Shown here: positions 33,329-42,298 of the stretch, one piece after another | Layout: the number at the start of each line of letters is the position of its first letter | Numbering within the stretch: the first letter of the stretch is position 1 | NCBI GenBank assembly: GCA_018262195.1 | Contig: JAGTRS010000006.1 | Coordinates: 1-64,000 of the forward strand | Direction of reading: 5' to 3' | Source of the DNA: Pseudomonadota bacterium | GTDB taxonomy: Bacteria > Pseudomonadota > Gammaproteobacteria > Burkholderiales > Rhodocyclaceae | DNA length: 64,000 bases | Notes under the pieces: model-generated | Seen by the model: only the letters and a program-made list of their open reading frames with translations | The model's database searches: none | What the model was told of the DNA's origin: nothing | Position numbers and translations under genes: made by a program

Positions 33329-35110
33329 ATGCACAGTCATACCCCCAAGCGGAGTGCCCTCACACTTGCGCTGATCACTGCTGCCTTCGTGGCCGGCAGC
33401 CCGGCTCAGGCCGCCGTCACCGACGCCGACATCCTGAACGATGCCAAGACCACCGGCGACGTCGTCAGCTTCGGCCTCGGCACTCAGGGCCAACGCTTCA
33501 GCCCGTCTACACAGATCAACACCAAATCCGTGAAGAACCTGGTTCCGGCCTGGTCGATGTCCTTCGGCGGCGAGAAGCAGCGCGGCCAGGAATCGCAGCC
33601 GGTCATCCACAACGGCAAGATGTTCGTTACCGCTTCCTACAGCCGCCTGTTCGCCGTTGATGCCAAGTCCGGCAAGAAGCTGTGGAAGTACGAGCACCGC
33701 CTGCCGGACGGCATCATGCCCTGCTGCGATGTGATCAACCGCGGCGCCGCTCTGTACGACAATCTGGTCATCTTCGCCACGCTGGACGCCCAGCTGGTGG
33801 CTCTGAACCAGGACACCGGCAAGGTCGTCTGGAAGGAAAAGCTCGGTGATTACGCTGCCGGCTACTCCGCCACCGCCGCCCCGATCATCGCCAAGGGCAA
33901 GCTGATCACCGGCGTTTCCGGCGGCGAGTTCGGCATCGTCGGCCGCATCGACGCCCGCGACCCGCTGACCGGCAAGCTGGTTTGGACCCGTCCGACCGTT
34001 GAAGGCCACATGGGTTATGCCTTCGACAAGGAAGGCAACAAGACCGAAAACGGCATCTCCGGCACCACCAACGCCACGTGGACCGGCGACCTCTGGCAGA
34101 CCGGCGGCGCAGCCACCTGGAACGGCGCTACCTATGATCCGGAAACCAACCTGATCTTCGCCGGTACCGGCAACCCGGCCCCGTGGAACAGCCACCTGCG
34201 CCCCGGCGACAACCTGTTCTCGTCCTCCACCGTCGCCATCGACGCCGACACCGGCAAGATCGCCTGGCATTACCAGAACACCCCGCACGACGGCTGGGAC
34301 TTTGACGGCGTGAACGAATTCGTTTCCTTCGACTACAAGGATCCGAAGACGGGCAAGCTGATCAAGGCCGGCGGCAAGGCTGACCGCAACGGTTTCTTCT
34401 TCGTGAACGACCGCACCAACGGCAAGCTGATCAATGCCTTCCCCTTCGTCAAGAAAATCACCTGGGCAACGGGCTACAACCTTGAAACCGGCCGTCCGAA
34501 CTACATCGAAGAAGGCCGCCCGGGCGACCCGACGCAAGGTGCTGACGGCAAGAAGGGCAAGGTTGTCTTCTCGGCCCCATCCTTCCTTGGCGGCAAGAAC
34601 CAGCAGCAAATGGCCTACAGCCCGCAGACCGGCCTCTTCTACGTGCCGGCCAACGAGTGGTCGATGGACATCTGGAACGAACCAGTTTCCTACAAGAAGG
34701 GCGCTGCTTACCTCGGCGCCGGCTTCACCATCAAGGCCATCCACGACGACCACATCGGCGTGCTGCGCGCGATGGACCCGCAGACCGGCAAGATCGTCTG
34801 GGAAAACAAGAACTACGCGCCGCTGTGGGGCGGCGTCCTGACCACCGCTGGTGGCCTGGTGTTCTACGGCACCCCGGAAGGCTTCCTGAAGGGGGTTGAT
34901 GCCAAGACAGGCAAGGAACTGTGGTCCTTCCAGACCGGCACCGGCATCGTTGCACCGCCGGTCAGCTGGGAACAGGATGGCGAGCAGATGATCGCCGTGA
35001 CGACCGGCTGGGGCGGCGCCGTGCCGCTGTGGGGCGGCGACGTGGCCAAGCGCGTGAACTTCCTCGAACAGGGCGGTTCCGTCTGGGTCTTCAAGCTACA
35101 CAAGGGCTAA
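33329..35110 (+). CDS. PQQ alcohol dehydrogenase, lanthanide type (PedH/ExaF-like)
   Basis: A 593-residue periplasmic eight-bladed quinoprotein. Start at 33329 (RBS AAGGAG; signal AGSPAQAA). The adjacent-Cys disulfide is C132-C133 ([10 protein letters not shown]). Metal ligands are Glu in S-G-G-E-F and Asn in G-T-G-N-P-A-P-W. The catalytic Asp is D324 in W-D-F-D-G, followed two residues later by D326, the extra Asp that coordinates lanthanides in XoxF and PedH. Trp-docking repeats (T-G-K-x-V-W) recur. It oxidises primary alcohols/aldehydes to a c-type cytochrome. Monocistronic, divergent from the TonB/two-component operon; UUCG hairpin follows. Confidence 0.9.
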   Translation: MHSHTPKRSALTLALITAAFVAGSPAQAAVTDADILNDAKTTGDVVSFGLGTQGQRFSPSTQINTKSVKNLVPAWSMSFGGEKQRGQESQPVIHNGKMFVTASYSRLFAVDAKSGKKLWKYEHRLPDGIMPCCDVINRGAALYDNLVIFATLDAQLVALNQDTGKVVWKEKLGDYAAGYSATAAPIIAKGKLITGVSGGEFGIVGRIDARDPLTGKLVWTRPTVEGHMGYAFDKEGNKTENGISGTTNATWTGDLWQTGGAATWNGATYDPETNLIFAGTGNPAPWNSHLRPGDNLFSSSTVAIDADTGKIAWHYQNTPHDGWDFDGVNEFVSFDYKDPKTGKLIKAGGKADRNGFFFVNDRTNGKLINAFPFVKKITWATGYNLETGRPNYIEEGRPGDPTQGADGKKGKVVFSAPSFLGGKNQQQMAYSPQTGLFYVPANEWSMDIWNEPVSYKKGAAYLGAGFTIKAIHDDHIGVLRAMDPQTGKIVWENKNYAPLWGGVLTTAGGLVFYGTPEGFLKGVDAKTGKELWSFQTGTGIVAPPVSWEQDGEQMIAVTTGWGGAVPLWGGDVAKRVNFLEQGGSVWVFKLHKG

Positions 35111-35122
35111 ACGACTCCCTGT

Positions 35123-35142
35123 GGGCGGTTCGCCGCCCTCTT
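35123..35142 (+). terminator. UUCG tetraloop hairpin after the dehydrogenase
   Basis: GGGCGG-TTCG-CCGCCC, a perfect 6-bp stem closed by the very stable UUCG loop, starts 12 nt after the stop codon. The following T content is modest (TCTTCC), so it may act as a terminator or as a 3'-end stabiliser. Confidence 0.65.
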
Positions 35143-35296
35143 CCCCACGGCTCGGCTGCCTCGGCACCCGGGCCGTTTTTTCTTTCACTCCGCCAACCGC
35201 CCCGGTATTCAAAGGCACGGCGCCACTCAAGTACAATGTCATTGGCGGGCAATGAACCTGCCTCCTCTATGACCCAGTGAAAGGAAATACTGACCG

Positions 35297-36037
35297 ATGC
35301 GTGTTCCGTCCGCAGTGAAATTCATCTCGATAATCATGGCCTGCCTGCTGCTTTCTTCTTGTGGCAGCGAAATGCGCCGTGCAGAAAAAAAGGTCCAGGA
35401 CCAACAACTGGATACGCCAGTCACGGTGAACGTCACTTCACCCCCCTTTGACGAGGCCTACGCCAAAGCGGCCCTGGTCAAGGGGAACAGCAGCATCAAG
35501 GGCGTGGTCTTCCACAAGATCATCAATGGCGGCAAACAGGCCGGGCGGGATGCGCCCATCCTGAATTTCTCCCAGGGATCGCCGATGTCCGGCGTGACGG
35601 TGTACCTCTACCCGGCGACCGAACACGTCAAGGAGATCGTTCGACTGGAAAGCGAAAACCGTTCTCAACGCTCCTGGCGGAAGGTTCAATTGAAGAGCTT
35701 CGTCGGCGACCCGCGTATTTCCAAATACGCCCTGTACACGAAGACCGACAGCAACGGCCTGTTTGAATTTACCGAGATGCGTCCTGGCAACTACCTGATC
35801 TATGTGGAAAACATGCTCATTTCGTCGAGCGGCCAGGAAACGGTTCCCGTCGGCACCCGCTACGAGACAGCCGGCTATGTCGTCAGCCGCTACGGCGCTA
35901 CCGAGATTCCGCGATTGGTCGTCCAGACCGAGGAACAGCACTTCAGGGTGAAAACCGAAATCGGGTTCAATGAAGTCGTCAATGTTCCAGCCAACAACAT
36001 GGTGGTCAAGATCGAAGCTCGCATGCGGCCATTCTAG
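35297..36037 (+). CDS. Putative lipoprotein with carboxypeptidase-regulatory-like domain
   Basis: A 246-residue protein. The lipobox L-L-S-S-C (Cys about 22) predicts a lipid anchor. A middle segment has SSIKGVVFHKII and SGVTVYLYPAT, then YTKTDSNGLFEFTEMRPGNYLIYVE, the Ig-like CarboxypepD_reg/transthyretin-like pattern. The end is a beta-rich tail. The role is probably structural or binding at the outer or inner membrane. It sits between the two PQQ dehydrogenases but has its own spacing of about 190 nt; a link to alcohol oxidation is not shown. Confidence 0.65.
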   Translation: MRVPSAVKFISIIMACLLLSSCGSEMRRAEKKVQDQQLDTPVTVNVTSPPFDEAYAKAALVKGNSSIKGVVFHKIINGGKQAGRDAPILNFSQGSPMSGVTVYLYPATEHVKEIVRLESENRSQRSWRKVQLKSFVGDPRISKYALYTKTDSNGLFEFTEMRPGNYLIYVENMLISSSGQETVPVGTRYETAGYVVSRYGATEIPRLVVQTEEQHFRVKTEIGFNEVVNVPANNMVVKIEARMRPF

Positions 36038-36172
36038 TGGTCTGCTTCGTAGTCACAGGGCCCGCACCAAGCGACCGGCGACCGGTCACTGTGAACACGC
36101 TCAAGAAATGAGCGGAGGAGACCGAGCGGAGTCGATACAATCGCATCGCCCCCTTTGCTGCCGAGAAACACA

Positions 36173-36481
36173 TTGGAACAACTCGTCCTGGCCGTTCTCG
36201 GCCCTTACGCCAACTGGATAATGACCCTGTCGCTGGGCCTGGTGATCTGGAAACGCAAGGTGATTGACCGACGCCACATCGTGATCCTGCTCGTGCTGAG
36301 CATTCTCTCCCTTGTCGGTTTTTTCGCCTTCCTGATATACGGCATGGCCCATTGGCCCGGCAGTCCGGAAGTATTCCAGCATCTGCTGGGCAGCATTGCC
36401 GCCCTCACGGTTGGCAGCAGTTCGGCCATCGGCTTCTGGGTGATCCTGAAATCATTCGGCCTGACGCGCCCCGAACAATAG
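36173..36481 (+). CDS. Small membrane protein
   Basis: About 102 residues with three hydrophobic segments (LEQLVLAVLGPYANWIMTLSLGLVIW; IVILLVLSILSLVGFFAFLIYGM; LLGSIAALTVGSSSAIGFWVILKSF). No ATG at the front: TTG at 36173 is the most natural start, TTG at 36155 possible. It ends 14 nt from the convergent pedF stop. No family recognised. Confidence 0.5.
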   Translation: MEQLVLAVLGPYANWIMTLSLGLVIWKRKVIDRRHIVILLVLSILSLVGFFAFLIYGMAHWPGSPEVFQHLLGSIAALTVGSSSAIGFWVILKSFGLTRPEQ

Positions 36482-36495
36482 CGGCTACCCGGCGT

Positions 36496-36978
36496 TTACT
36501 TTGCCGCCACCCGGCTTTCCACGAATAGCTGGATCGCCCAGGCCAGTTCCTGCTTCAAGACGTTTTCCCATGGCGGCATGTGGGTGACGCCGAGAATGAT
36601 CTTGCCGTTGCGCACGCTTTTCGCGAAGTAGGCATCGTTGTCGCGCTGGCACCACGCTTTAAGTTCGGCATCGGCGATGCGGCGGCAGCCACGATCCAGG
36701 TTGCGCAGGTCAGGCGCCGGGGCAGCGTTGGTGCTGGCATCGGCGCCGTGGCAGCGGGCACAGGCCTGGTTGTAGGCGTCGCGTCCGATGGCGACGGCCT
36801 CGCTGGCTGGTGCTTGATGGCGATATGGGTTGGCAGCGAGCCAGCTCGTACCAAGTTGCGGCAGGCGGCTGGCGTCAACTTGGGGAGCGATGGCAATTTC
36901 GTTGGCAGTCGCGGGAACAGACAGCAGGATGCCGGCAATGACCAGGACGGGAAGCAGATAGCGGCGCATGGCGATCAC
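36496..36978 (-). CDS. pedF: Cytochrome c-550 PedF
   Basis: A 160-residue periplasmic c-type cytochrome (signal ending P-A-T-A-N). Heme site C-A-R-C-H at about residue 74; distal Met probably in T-H-M-P-P-W. Additional Cys pair (G-C-R-R, W-C-Q-R) is typical of PedF. PedF-type cytochromes accept electrons from PQQ ethanol dehydrogenases. The start overlaps the pentapeptide gene by 4 nt; Met at residue 4 is an alternative start. It lies on the same strand as and just downstream of the calcium-type dehydrogenase. Confidence 0.85.
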   Translation of the reverse strand: MIAMRRYLLPVLVIAGILLSVPATANEIAIAPQVDASRLPQLGTSWLAANPYRHQAPASEAVAIGRDAYNQACARCHGADASTNAAPAPDLRNLDRGCRRIADAELKAWCQRDNDAYFAKSVRNGKIILGVTHMPPWENVLKQELAWAIQLFVESRVAAK

Positions 36979-37541
36979 CAGTCGGCCGGGCAGCCGGTGC
37001 AGCCCTCGAAATCCGCATCCTGAAAAACGGCGAAACGGCGGAACGTGCCGGTCAGGTCGGCACCGCGCAGATTGACGGTAAACATCTTGATCTCCTGCAG
37101 ATTGGCATTGGTCAGTCTGGCCCCCCGGAACCAGGCGAAGTTGGCCTTGGCCGCTTCGAGATTGGCGCCGGTCAGATCGGCGTTGCTGAAATCGGTGCGG
37201 AACAGCCTGGCAAACTCAAGGTCGGCCCCGACCAGCCTGGCTCCCCGGAAAGTAGCGGTGGGGGCTGCGGCCTTGGTGAGCCGCGCGGCGGTGAGATCGG
37301 CTCCGTCGAAATTAGCACCGGCCAGGTTGGCTCCCGTCAGGTTGGCACGGGCCAGATTGGCGCCTGAAAAATCAGCTCCGGCCAGGTTCTTGCCGGCGAG
37401 GTTGGCGTGGCGCAGATCGGCACCACGGCACTGGGTGTGCGGCCAGATGGCACAGCCGTTGATGACCGGCGGATCGCCGGATTCCTGGGCGAATGCCGCG
37501 GGAAGGTGGAGAAGCAGGGCAATGATGAGCAGGCGTCGCAT
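36975..37541 (-). CDS. Exported pentapeptide-repeat protein
   Basis: A 188-residue protein with a signal peptide (MRRLLIIALLLHLPAAFAQ; start at 37541, longer frames unsupported). About 20 A(D/N)LxX repeats follow (DLRHANLAGKNLAGADFSGANLARANLTGANL...), giving a right-handed quadrilateral beta-helix. Two Cys near each end (INGC, TQC; FEGCTGCPADW). It forms a unit with pedF through a 4-nt overlap. Pentapeptide proteins with PQQ ethanol dehydrogenase are recurrent, but the function is unknown. Confidence 0.8.
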   Translation of the reverse strand: MRRLLIIALLLHLPAAFAQESGDPPVINGCAIWPHTQCRGADLRHANLAGKNLAGADFSGANLARANLTGANLAGANFDGADLTAARLTKAAAPTATFRGARLVGADLEFARLFRTDFSNADLTGANLEAAKANFAWFRGARLTNANLQEIKMFTVNLRGADLTGTFRRFAVFQDADFEGCTGCPADW

Positions 37542-37704
37542 CGTGGACAGTTCCCGGTGAGGCGCGCCTTCCGCCATCGGCGGAGAGCACGTGTGGATGG
37601 CATTGCGGCGAAAAAGTGACAGGGCCGGTGTCCATGCAGCACCGGCCCCGCCAGGCACAACGCCTGGGGCGGGGAAAGGTCGCCCGAGGCGCGGGGGAAA
37701 ACGC

Positions 37705-39576
37705 TCAGTTCTTAAGCGACTTCGGCAGCTTGAACACCCACATCGAGCCACCCTGCGTCACCTGCTTGGTCAGGTCGGCCATGTCGCCGCCCCACAGCGG
37801 CACGGCGCCGCCGTAGCCGGACTGGATGCCGAGGAACTGCTCGCCGTCCATTTCCCAGGTAATCGGCACCGAGACCACGCCGGAACCGGTCTGGAATTTC
37901 CACAGCTCCTTGCCGTTCTTCGCGTCGAAGGCCTTGACGTAGCCGTCCGAGGTGCCGGTGAAGACGAGGCCGCCAGCGGTGGTCAGGGTGCCGGCCCAGA
38001 GCGGGAATTTCTCCTTGTGCTCCCAGACGATCTTGCCGGTCTTCGGGTCCATGGCGCGCAGGGTGCCGACGTGGTCATCGAACAGACGCTTGATGCGGAA
38101 GCCCTGACCGAGGTAGGCGGAGCCGGCCTTGTAGGTCAGCTTTTCAGTCCAGTAGTCCATCGCCCAGTGGTTGGCCGGGATATAGAACAGCTCGGTCTGC
38201 GGGCTGTAGCTCATCGGCATCCAGTTGGTGCCACCGAGGAAGGGTGGCGAGACGAAGATCGACTCACCCTTGTCGGCGCCCTCCTTCGGCTTGGGCGGAT
38301 GCTGGCCTTCGACGATGTTCGGCTTGCCGGTCTGCAGGTTCCAGCTCTTCGCCCAGGTGATGCCCTCGACGAAGGGCCAGGCGCCGATCAGCGAAGTCGG
38401 CTTGTTGGGATAGCCGGCGCCGTTGGTCAGCTTTTCGCGGTCGGTGACGAAAAAGTAACCGTTGCGATCGGCATGGGCCGAGGCCTTGATCAGCTTGCCA
38501 GTCTTCGGATCCTTGTACTCGAAGAGCACCACCGAGTTGTTGCCGGAGAAGTCCCAGGCATCGTTCGGGGTGTGCTGGAAGAAGCCTTTCAGCTCACCGG
38601 TGCTGGCATCGACATAGGCCTGGCCGGAGGTGAAAAGGCTGTCCCAGTTGCGCGGGTCGTCGCCTTCCTTGGTCCGGTGCCAGGTGTTCCACGGGGCCGG
38701 ATTGCCGGTGCCGATCACCACCATGTTCTTGTCCACGTCGTAGCTGGCGGTCTGCCACGGGGCGCCGCCGCCATGGTTCCAGGCATCGACCTTCTTGCCG
38801 TCCGGACCTTCCGGCCAGCTTGGCGCCTTGGCGTCGCCGGTCGGCGTGCTGTCCTTGCCGTTAAGGCGGCCCATGTGGCCTTCGACCATCGGGCGGGCCC
38901 AGACTTCTTCGCCGGTATCCGGATCGCGGGCAAACAGGTAGCCGACAACGCCGAACTCGTCACCCGACGAGCCGTGCACCAGCAGCACCTTGCCGCTCTT
39001 CTGGTCCTTCACGACGAACGGCGCGCCGGTCATCGTGTAGCCGATCTTGTGGTCGCCGAATTTCTTCTTCCAGACCACCTTGCCGGTGTCCTTGTTGAGG
39101 GCAACAACGGTGGCATCGAGCGTGCCGAAGTAGATCTTGTCGCCGTAGATGGCGGCGCCGCGGTTGATCACGTCGCAACAGGGGCGGATGTCTTCGGGCA
39201 GGCGGGCTTCGTATTCCCACAGGCGCTTGCCGGTGCGGGCATCGACGGCAAAAATGCGCGAATAGGAAGCGGTGACGTAGATCACGCCGTCGTGCACCAG
39301 CGCCTGCGCTTCCTGGCCGCGCTGCTTTTCGCCGCCGAAGGAGAAGCTCCAGGCCGGCACCAGGTGATCGACGTTCTTGGTATTGACCTTGGCCAGCGTG
39401 CTGTGGCGCTGCGCCTTCAGACCGAGGCCGTAGGACAGCACGTCCTGCGTCGTCTTGTCGTCGTTGAGAATATCTTCCCAACTCACCGTCTTGGATGCCA
39501 TCGCCGGCGAGCAGAATGTCGTAGCAACCAGCGCTGCGATGAGGGTCTGGCGGGGATTGAACCGGGTTGATTTCAT
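37705..39576 (-). CDS. exaA: PQQ alcohol dehydrogenase, calcium type (ExaA/PedE-like)
   Basis: A 623-residue periplasmic quinoprotein. Start at 39576 (AGGAGA upstream), signal C-S-P-A-M-A-S. It contains the adjacent Cys pair [10 protein letters not shown], Asn in [11 protein letters not shown], and catalytic D342 in W-D-F-S-G. S344 stands where lanthanide enzymes have Asp, so Ca2+ use is expected. It oxidises ethanol and related alcohols, passing electrons to PedF-type cytochrome encoded downstream. Strong codon bias toward C/G-ending codons suggests high expression. Divergent from a MoxY-like kinase gene about 208 nt away. Confidence 0.9.
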   Translation of the reverse strand: MKSTRFNPRQTLIAALVATTFCSPAMASKTVSWEDILNDDKTTQDVLSYGLGLKAQRHSTLAKVNTKNVDHLVPAWSFSFGGEKQRGQEAQALVHDGVIYVTASYSRIFAVDARTGKRLWEYEARLPEDIRPCCDVINRGAAIYGDKIYFGTLDATVVALNKDTGKVVWKKKFGDHKIGYTMTGAPFVVKDQKSGKVLLVHGSSGDEFGVVGYLFARDPDTGEEVWARPMVEGHMGRLNGKDSTPTGDAKAPSWPEGPDGKKVDAWNHGGGAPWQTASYDVDKNMVVIGTGNPAPWNTWHRTKEGDDPRNWDSLFTSGQAYVDASTGELKGFFQHTPNDAWDFSGNNSVVLFEYKDPKTGKLIKASAHADRNGYFFVTDREKLTNGAGYPNKPTSLIGAWPFVEGITWAKSWNLQTGKPNIVEGQHPPKPKEGADKGESIFVSPPFLGGTNWMPMSYSPQTELFYIPANHWAMDYWTEKLTYKAGSAYLGQGFRIKRLFDDHVGTLRAMDPKTGKIVWEHKEKFPLWAGTLTTAGGLVFTGTSDGYVKAFDAKNGKELWKFQTGSGVVSVPITWEMDGEQFLGIQSGYGGAVPLWGGDMADLTKQVTQGGSMWVFKLPKSLKN

Positions 39577-39784
39577 TTTTTGATGTGTCTCCTGAGTAGT
39601 GTCGTGATGCCCCCTGAACATCGGGCCAGCCCATCTATCCCGACAGGCAGACCGAGTATAGAAAGCCGATTTGTCCGAAGTCTCGGGACAAGCTCACCCC
39701 CAAACCGGGAAAAACTCCCGAGCTTTCGCGGGTCCGGTACGAAACCTGCTGAAACACCTGCATAGTCAAGAACAAGGTGGGGAC

Positions 39785-41077
39785 ATGGATCTACGAAAGC
39801 GACTGGTCACCTGGCTAGGCGGTTTGCTCGCCGGCCTGATGCTGCTGGCAGTGACGATCAATCTCCACTCTCTGCGCGGCGATATCCAGGCTGAAGTGGC
39901 CGCCTCGGAGCAACTGGTCACGGTGCTGCTCAAGGCCGGAGATGCCCGGGCCAGCAGCAAGGCCGAGCTGGAAGCCCTGCTCACGAATGCCCGCTTGCGC
40001 CACCTGAGCATCCACCTCGGTGAAACGCCGCCCAAAGCCGACGAAAACCCCCACTGGCTCGCCCCCCTGCTCGGCATTGCGACCAGCGCCACACCTGCCC
40101 AGAGCATGCGCCTCGGTGACCATACCCTGAGCATCGCCCCCAACCCGAACTCCGAGATTGAGGAGCGCCTGGGCGACACTGTTCGAATTTGCATCACCCT
40201 GTTGCTCTATTCTGGAGCAACCCTGCTCGTTGCCTGGTGGTCGGCCGATCGCGCGCTGACCCCGGTGCGGGAGCTGGAAGCCGGCCTGCAACGCCTGGCC
40301 GACAACGCCCCCGACGCCGCGATGCCGCCTTTTGCCCTGCGCGAATTTCGCCGCGTCGCCAGCGCCATTGACGCGCTGGCCGGCAAACTGGAGGAATCCC
40401 GCGCAGCCCAGCAACAGCTCGCCCGCCAGCTCATCGCCGTGCAGGAAGAAGAACGCCACGCTCTGGCAAGGGAATTGCATGACGAGATGGGGCAAACGCT
40501 GACCGCCATCGGGGTTACCGCCGCCTTTCTCGAACGCAACGCGACACGCCTGGCACCGCCAAGCATTGTTGAATGCGCCGAGGATCTGCGGCGCGACGTG
40601 CGCACCAGCGGCGAACAATTACGCGCCATGCTCAAGCGCCTGCGGCCACATGGTCTGGATGCGCTGGGCCTGGCCAGCGCCCTGCGCGAACTGGTGGCCA
40701 GCTGGCAGCAGCGCGGATCGGACATCGCGTTTGACCTCGAGATGCCAGCGGAACTGCCTGAGCTGGATGAAGCGACAGCCCTGGTGGTCTACCGCGTGGT
40801 GCAGGAAGGGCTGACCAATGTGGTTCGCCATAGCGAAGCACGGCACTGCCGGATCCGCATTGAACTGGCACGAAATACGCTGTACCTGAGCGTGGAGGAC
40901 GACGGGAAAGGTCTGCCCGAGGCCGGCCCGGCCCGTCGCGGCGGCCTGCTCGGCATGGCGGAAAGGCTGGAAATGGCAGGGGGAAGTTTGAAGATCGAGA
41001 GCAACGCGACAACCGGGCTGCAGCTTAGGGCCCGCTTGCCGATAGGCAGAAAAGAACAACAGGAGGAGCAAGCATGA
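39785..41077 (+). CDS. MoxY-like sensor histidine kinase (second)
   Basis: A 430-residue membrane kinase. TM1 (about 8-28), a LapD/MoxY-type periplasmic domain (about 30-125, ending LGDHTLSIAPNPNSEI), TM2 (about 133-153), HAMP-like linker, HisKA_3 with phospho-His in A-R-E-L-H-D-E-M-G-Q-T, and HATPase_c (EGLTNVVRHSEARH, GGLLGMAERL). Its layout mirrors the kinase at 26781-28205, so the two are probably paralogues. It overlaps its regulator by 4 nt and is divergent from the calcium-type dehydrogenase. Comparable to PedS2/MoxY. Confidence 0.88.
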   Translation: MDLRKRLVTWLGGLLAGLMLLAVTINLHSLRGDIQAEVAASEQLVTVLLKAGDARASSKAELEALLTNARLRHLSIHLGETPPKADENPHWLAPLLGIATSATPAQSMRLGDHTLSIAPNPNSEIEERLGDTVRICITLLLYSGATLLVAWWSADRALTPVRELEAGLQRLADNAPDAAMPPFALREFRRVASAIDALAGKLEESRAAQQQLARQLIAVQEEERHALARELHDEMGQTLTAIGVTAAFLERNATRLAPPSIVECAEDLRRDVRTSGEQLRAMLKRLRPHGLDALGLASALRELVASWQQRGSDIAFDLEMPAELPELDEATALVVYRVVQEGLTNVVRHSEARHCRIRIELARNTLYLSVEDDGKGLPEAGPARRGGLLGMAERLEMAGGSLKIESNATTGLQLRARLPIGRKEQQEEQA

Positions 41078-41721
41078 TCCGCATCATTCTGGTCGATGAC
41101 CACGCTATCGTCCGCACCGGCTATCGCCGCCTGCTCGACGCCGAGCCCGGCCTGCAGGTAGTCGGTGAAGCGGCCTGCGCCGACGAGGCCAATGCGCTGA
41201 TCATGCGCGTCGCCGTCGATGTCGCCGTGGTCGACCTCAGCCTGCGCGGCAGCAGCGGCATCGAAGCCATCCGCCGCATGCTGGCCCGCCAGCCCGGCCT
41301 CAAGGTGCTCGTCTTATCCATGCACGAAGGCGCCGGCCACATCACCCAGGCCCTGCGCAGCGGAGCGCTCGGCTACCTGACCAAATACAGCGAGCCTGGC
41401 GACGTCATCGACGGCATCCGCCGAGTCGCCACCGGCAAACGCATCTTCTCCCCGGAAATCGCCCAGGTACTGGCCGAAGAGGCGCTCGACGGCGACGGCG
41501 CCCTCGCCCACCTGACGCCACGCGAATTCGAAGTGCTGCGCATGCTGGCCCACGGCGAATCAGCCAACTGCATCGCCAGCTCCATGCACCTCAGCCCGAA
41601 AACCGTCCTCAACTACCTCACCCTGATCCGGCAGAAACTCAATGCCGACAACGATTTCAAGCTGCTTCACCTGGCTGCACGGCATGGCCTGGTGGACATG
41701 AGCAGAGCCATCAATGCCTGA
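41074..41721 (+). CDS. NarL/LuxR-type response regulator (second)
   Basis: A 215-residue regulator. REC domain with D8-D9, phospho-acceptor D54 (VAVVDLSLRG) and Lys in L-T-K-Y; LuxR HTH at about 148-205 (LTPREFEVLRMLAHGESANCIASSMHLSPKTVLNYLTLIRQKL). Partner of the preceding kinase (4-nt overlap). Likely activates a PQQ dehydrogenase promoter, either the divergent calcium-type gene or the small cytochrome downstream. It could cross-talk with the regulator at 26137-26784. Confidence 0.88.
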   Translation: MIRIILVDDHAIVRTGYRRLLDAEPGLQVVGEAACADEANALIMRVAVDVAVVDLSLRGSSGIEAIRRMLARQPGLKVLVLSMHEGAGHITQALRSGALGYLTKYSEPGDVIDGIRRVATGKRIFSPEIAQVLAEEALDGDGALAHLTPREFEVLRMLAHGESANCIASSMHLSPKTVLNYLTLIRQKLNADNDFKLLHLAARHGLVDMSRAINA

Positions 41722-41761
41722 AACCTGCCATCTTCCACAATCAACAAACAGGAGTACCGCA

Positions 41762-42139
41762 ATGTTCCGTCACCAAGCACTGGCCGCCCTGCTGGCCTGC
41801 AGCCTGATCACCCCGCTCGCCCTGGCCGACGCCAAGAAAGATGGCGAAATGCTCAAGTTGGCCAGCACCAGCGGCTGCATGACCTGCCACAGCATCGAAC
41901 CCGGCAAGCCCGGCCCGGACGGCATGAAACCGATCGGCCCACCGTGGACCGACGTTGCCAAGCAATACAAGGGCAAACCCGGCGCCTCCGAATTCCTGAC
42001 CCGAGTTGTCCTCGAAGGCTCCAACCCCTACAGCAGCCACTGGAAAGGCAAAGTCAGCGGCCTCTCCATGCCCCCCAACGCCGTGGCAATCACCGAAGGC
42101 AACGCCCGCCTGCTGGTGAACTGGATTCTGGCGCTGTAA
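41762..42139 (+). CDS. Small periplasmic cytochrome c
   Basis: A 125-residue class-I cytochrome c. Start at 41762; signal peptide ends P-L-A-L-A-D. Heme site C-M-T-C-H (about 39-43); probable Met ligand in L-S-M-P-P-N. Likely electron carrier for the alcohol dehydrogenases. Follows the regulator by 40 nt; a terminator follows. Confidence 0.9.
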   Translation: MFRHQALAALLACSLITPLALADAKKDGEMLKLASTSGCMTCHSIEPGKPGPDGMKPIGPPWTDVAKQYKGKPGASEFLTRVVLEGSNPYSSHWKGKVSGLSMPPNAVAITEGNARLLVNWILAL

Positions 42140-42161
42140 GCCGAAAAAATCAGCACCAAAC

Positions 42162-42190
42162 AAAAACCGGCCTGCGTGGCCGGTTTTGTT
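42162..42190 (+). terminator. Terminator after the cytochrome c gene
   Basis: AAAACCGGCC and GGCCGGTTTT form a perfect 10-bp stem with a 5-nt loop, then G-TTTTG. It closes the kinase/regulator/cytochrome unit and the PQQ island on this side. Confidence 0.9.
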
Positions 42191-42298
42191 TTGTGGATGC
42201 TGAAGCGTTGGCTTTCAGGGATTGGACGAGCCCTGGATGGAGACATCTTGTCGATGGGCGCTTGTCCGCTAGGTGCCCAAAGCGGACCTAAATCCACA

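Noticed and set aside
33170-34753. A 527-codon open frame antisense to the lanthanide-type dehydrogenase gene
   Set aside because: It has no RBS or family motif. Long antisense frames are expected opposite strongly C/G-biased genes, and the sense frame shows a complete quinoprotein.
37591-39570. A 659-codon open frame antisense to the calcium-type dehydrogenase gene
   Set aside because: A shadow of codon bias in the real gene; its protein lacks any recognisable domain and includes low-complexity repeats.
39671-39722. Inverted repeats (TTGTCC/GGACAA and CTCGGGA/TCCCGAG) upstream of the second MoxY-like kinase
   Set aside because: Short arms with wide spacing and no counterpart at the other dehydrogenase promoter; not specific enough to call an operator.
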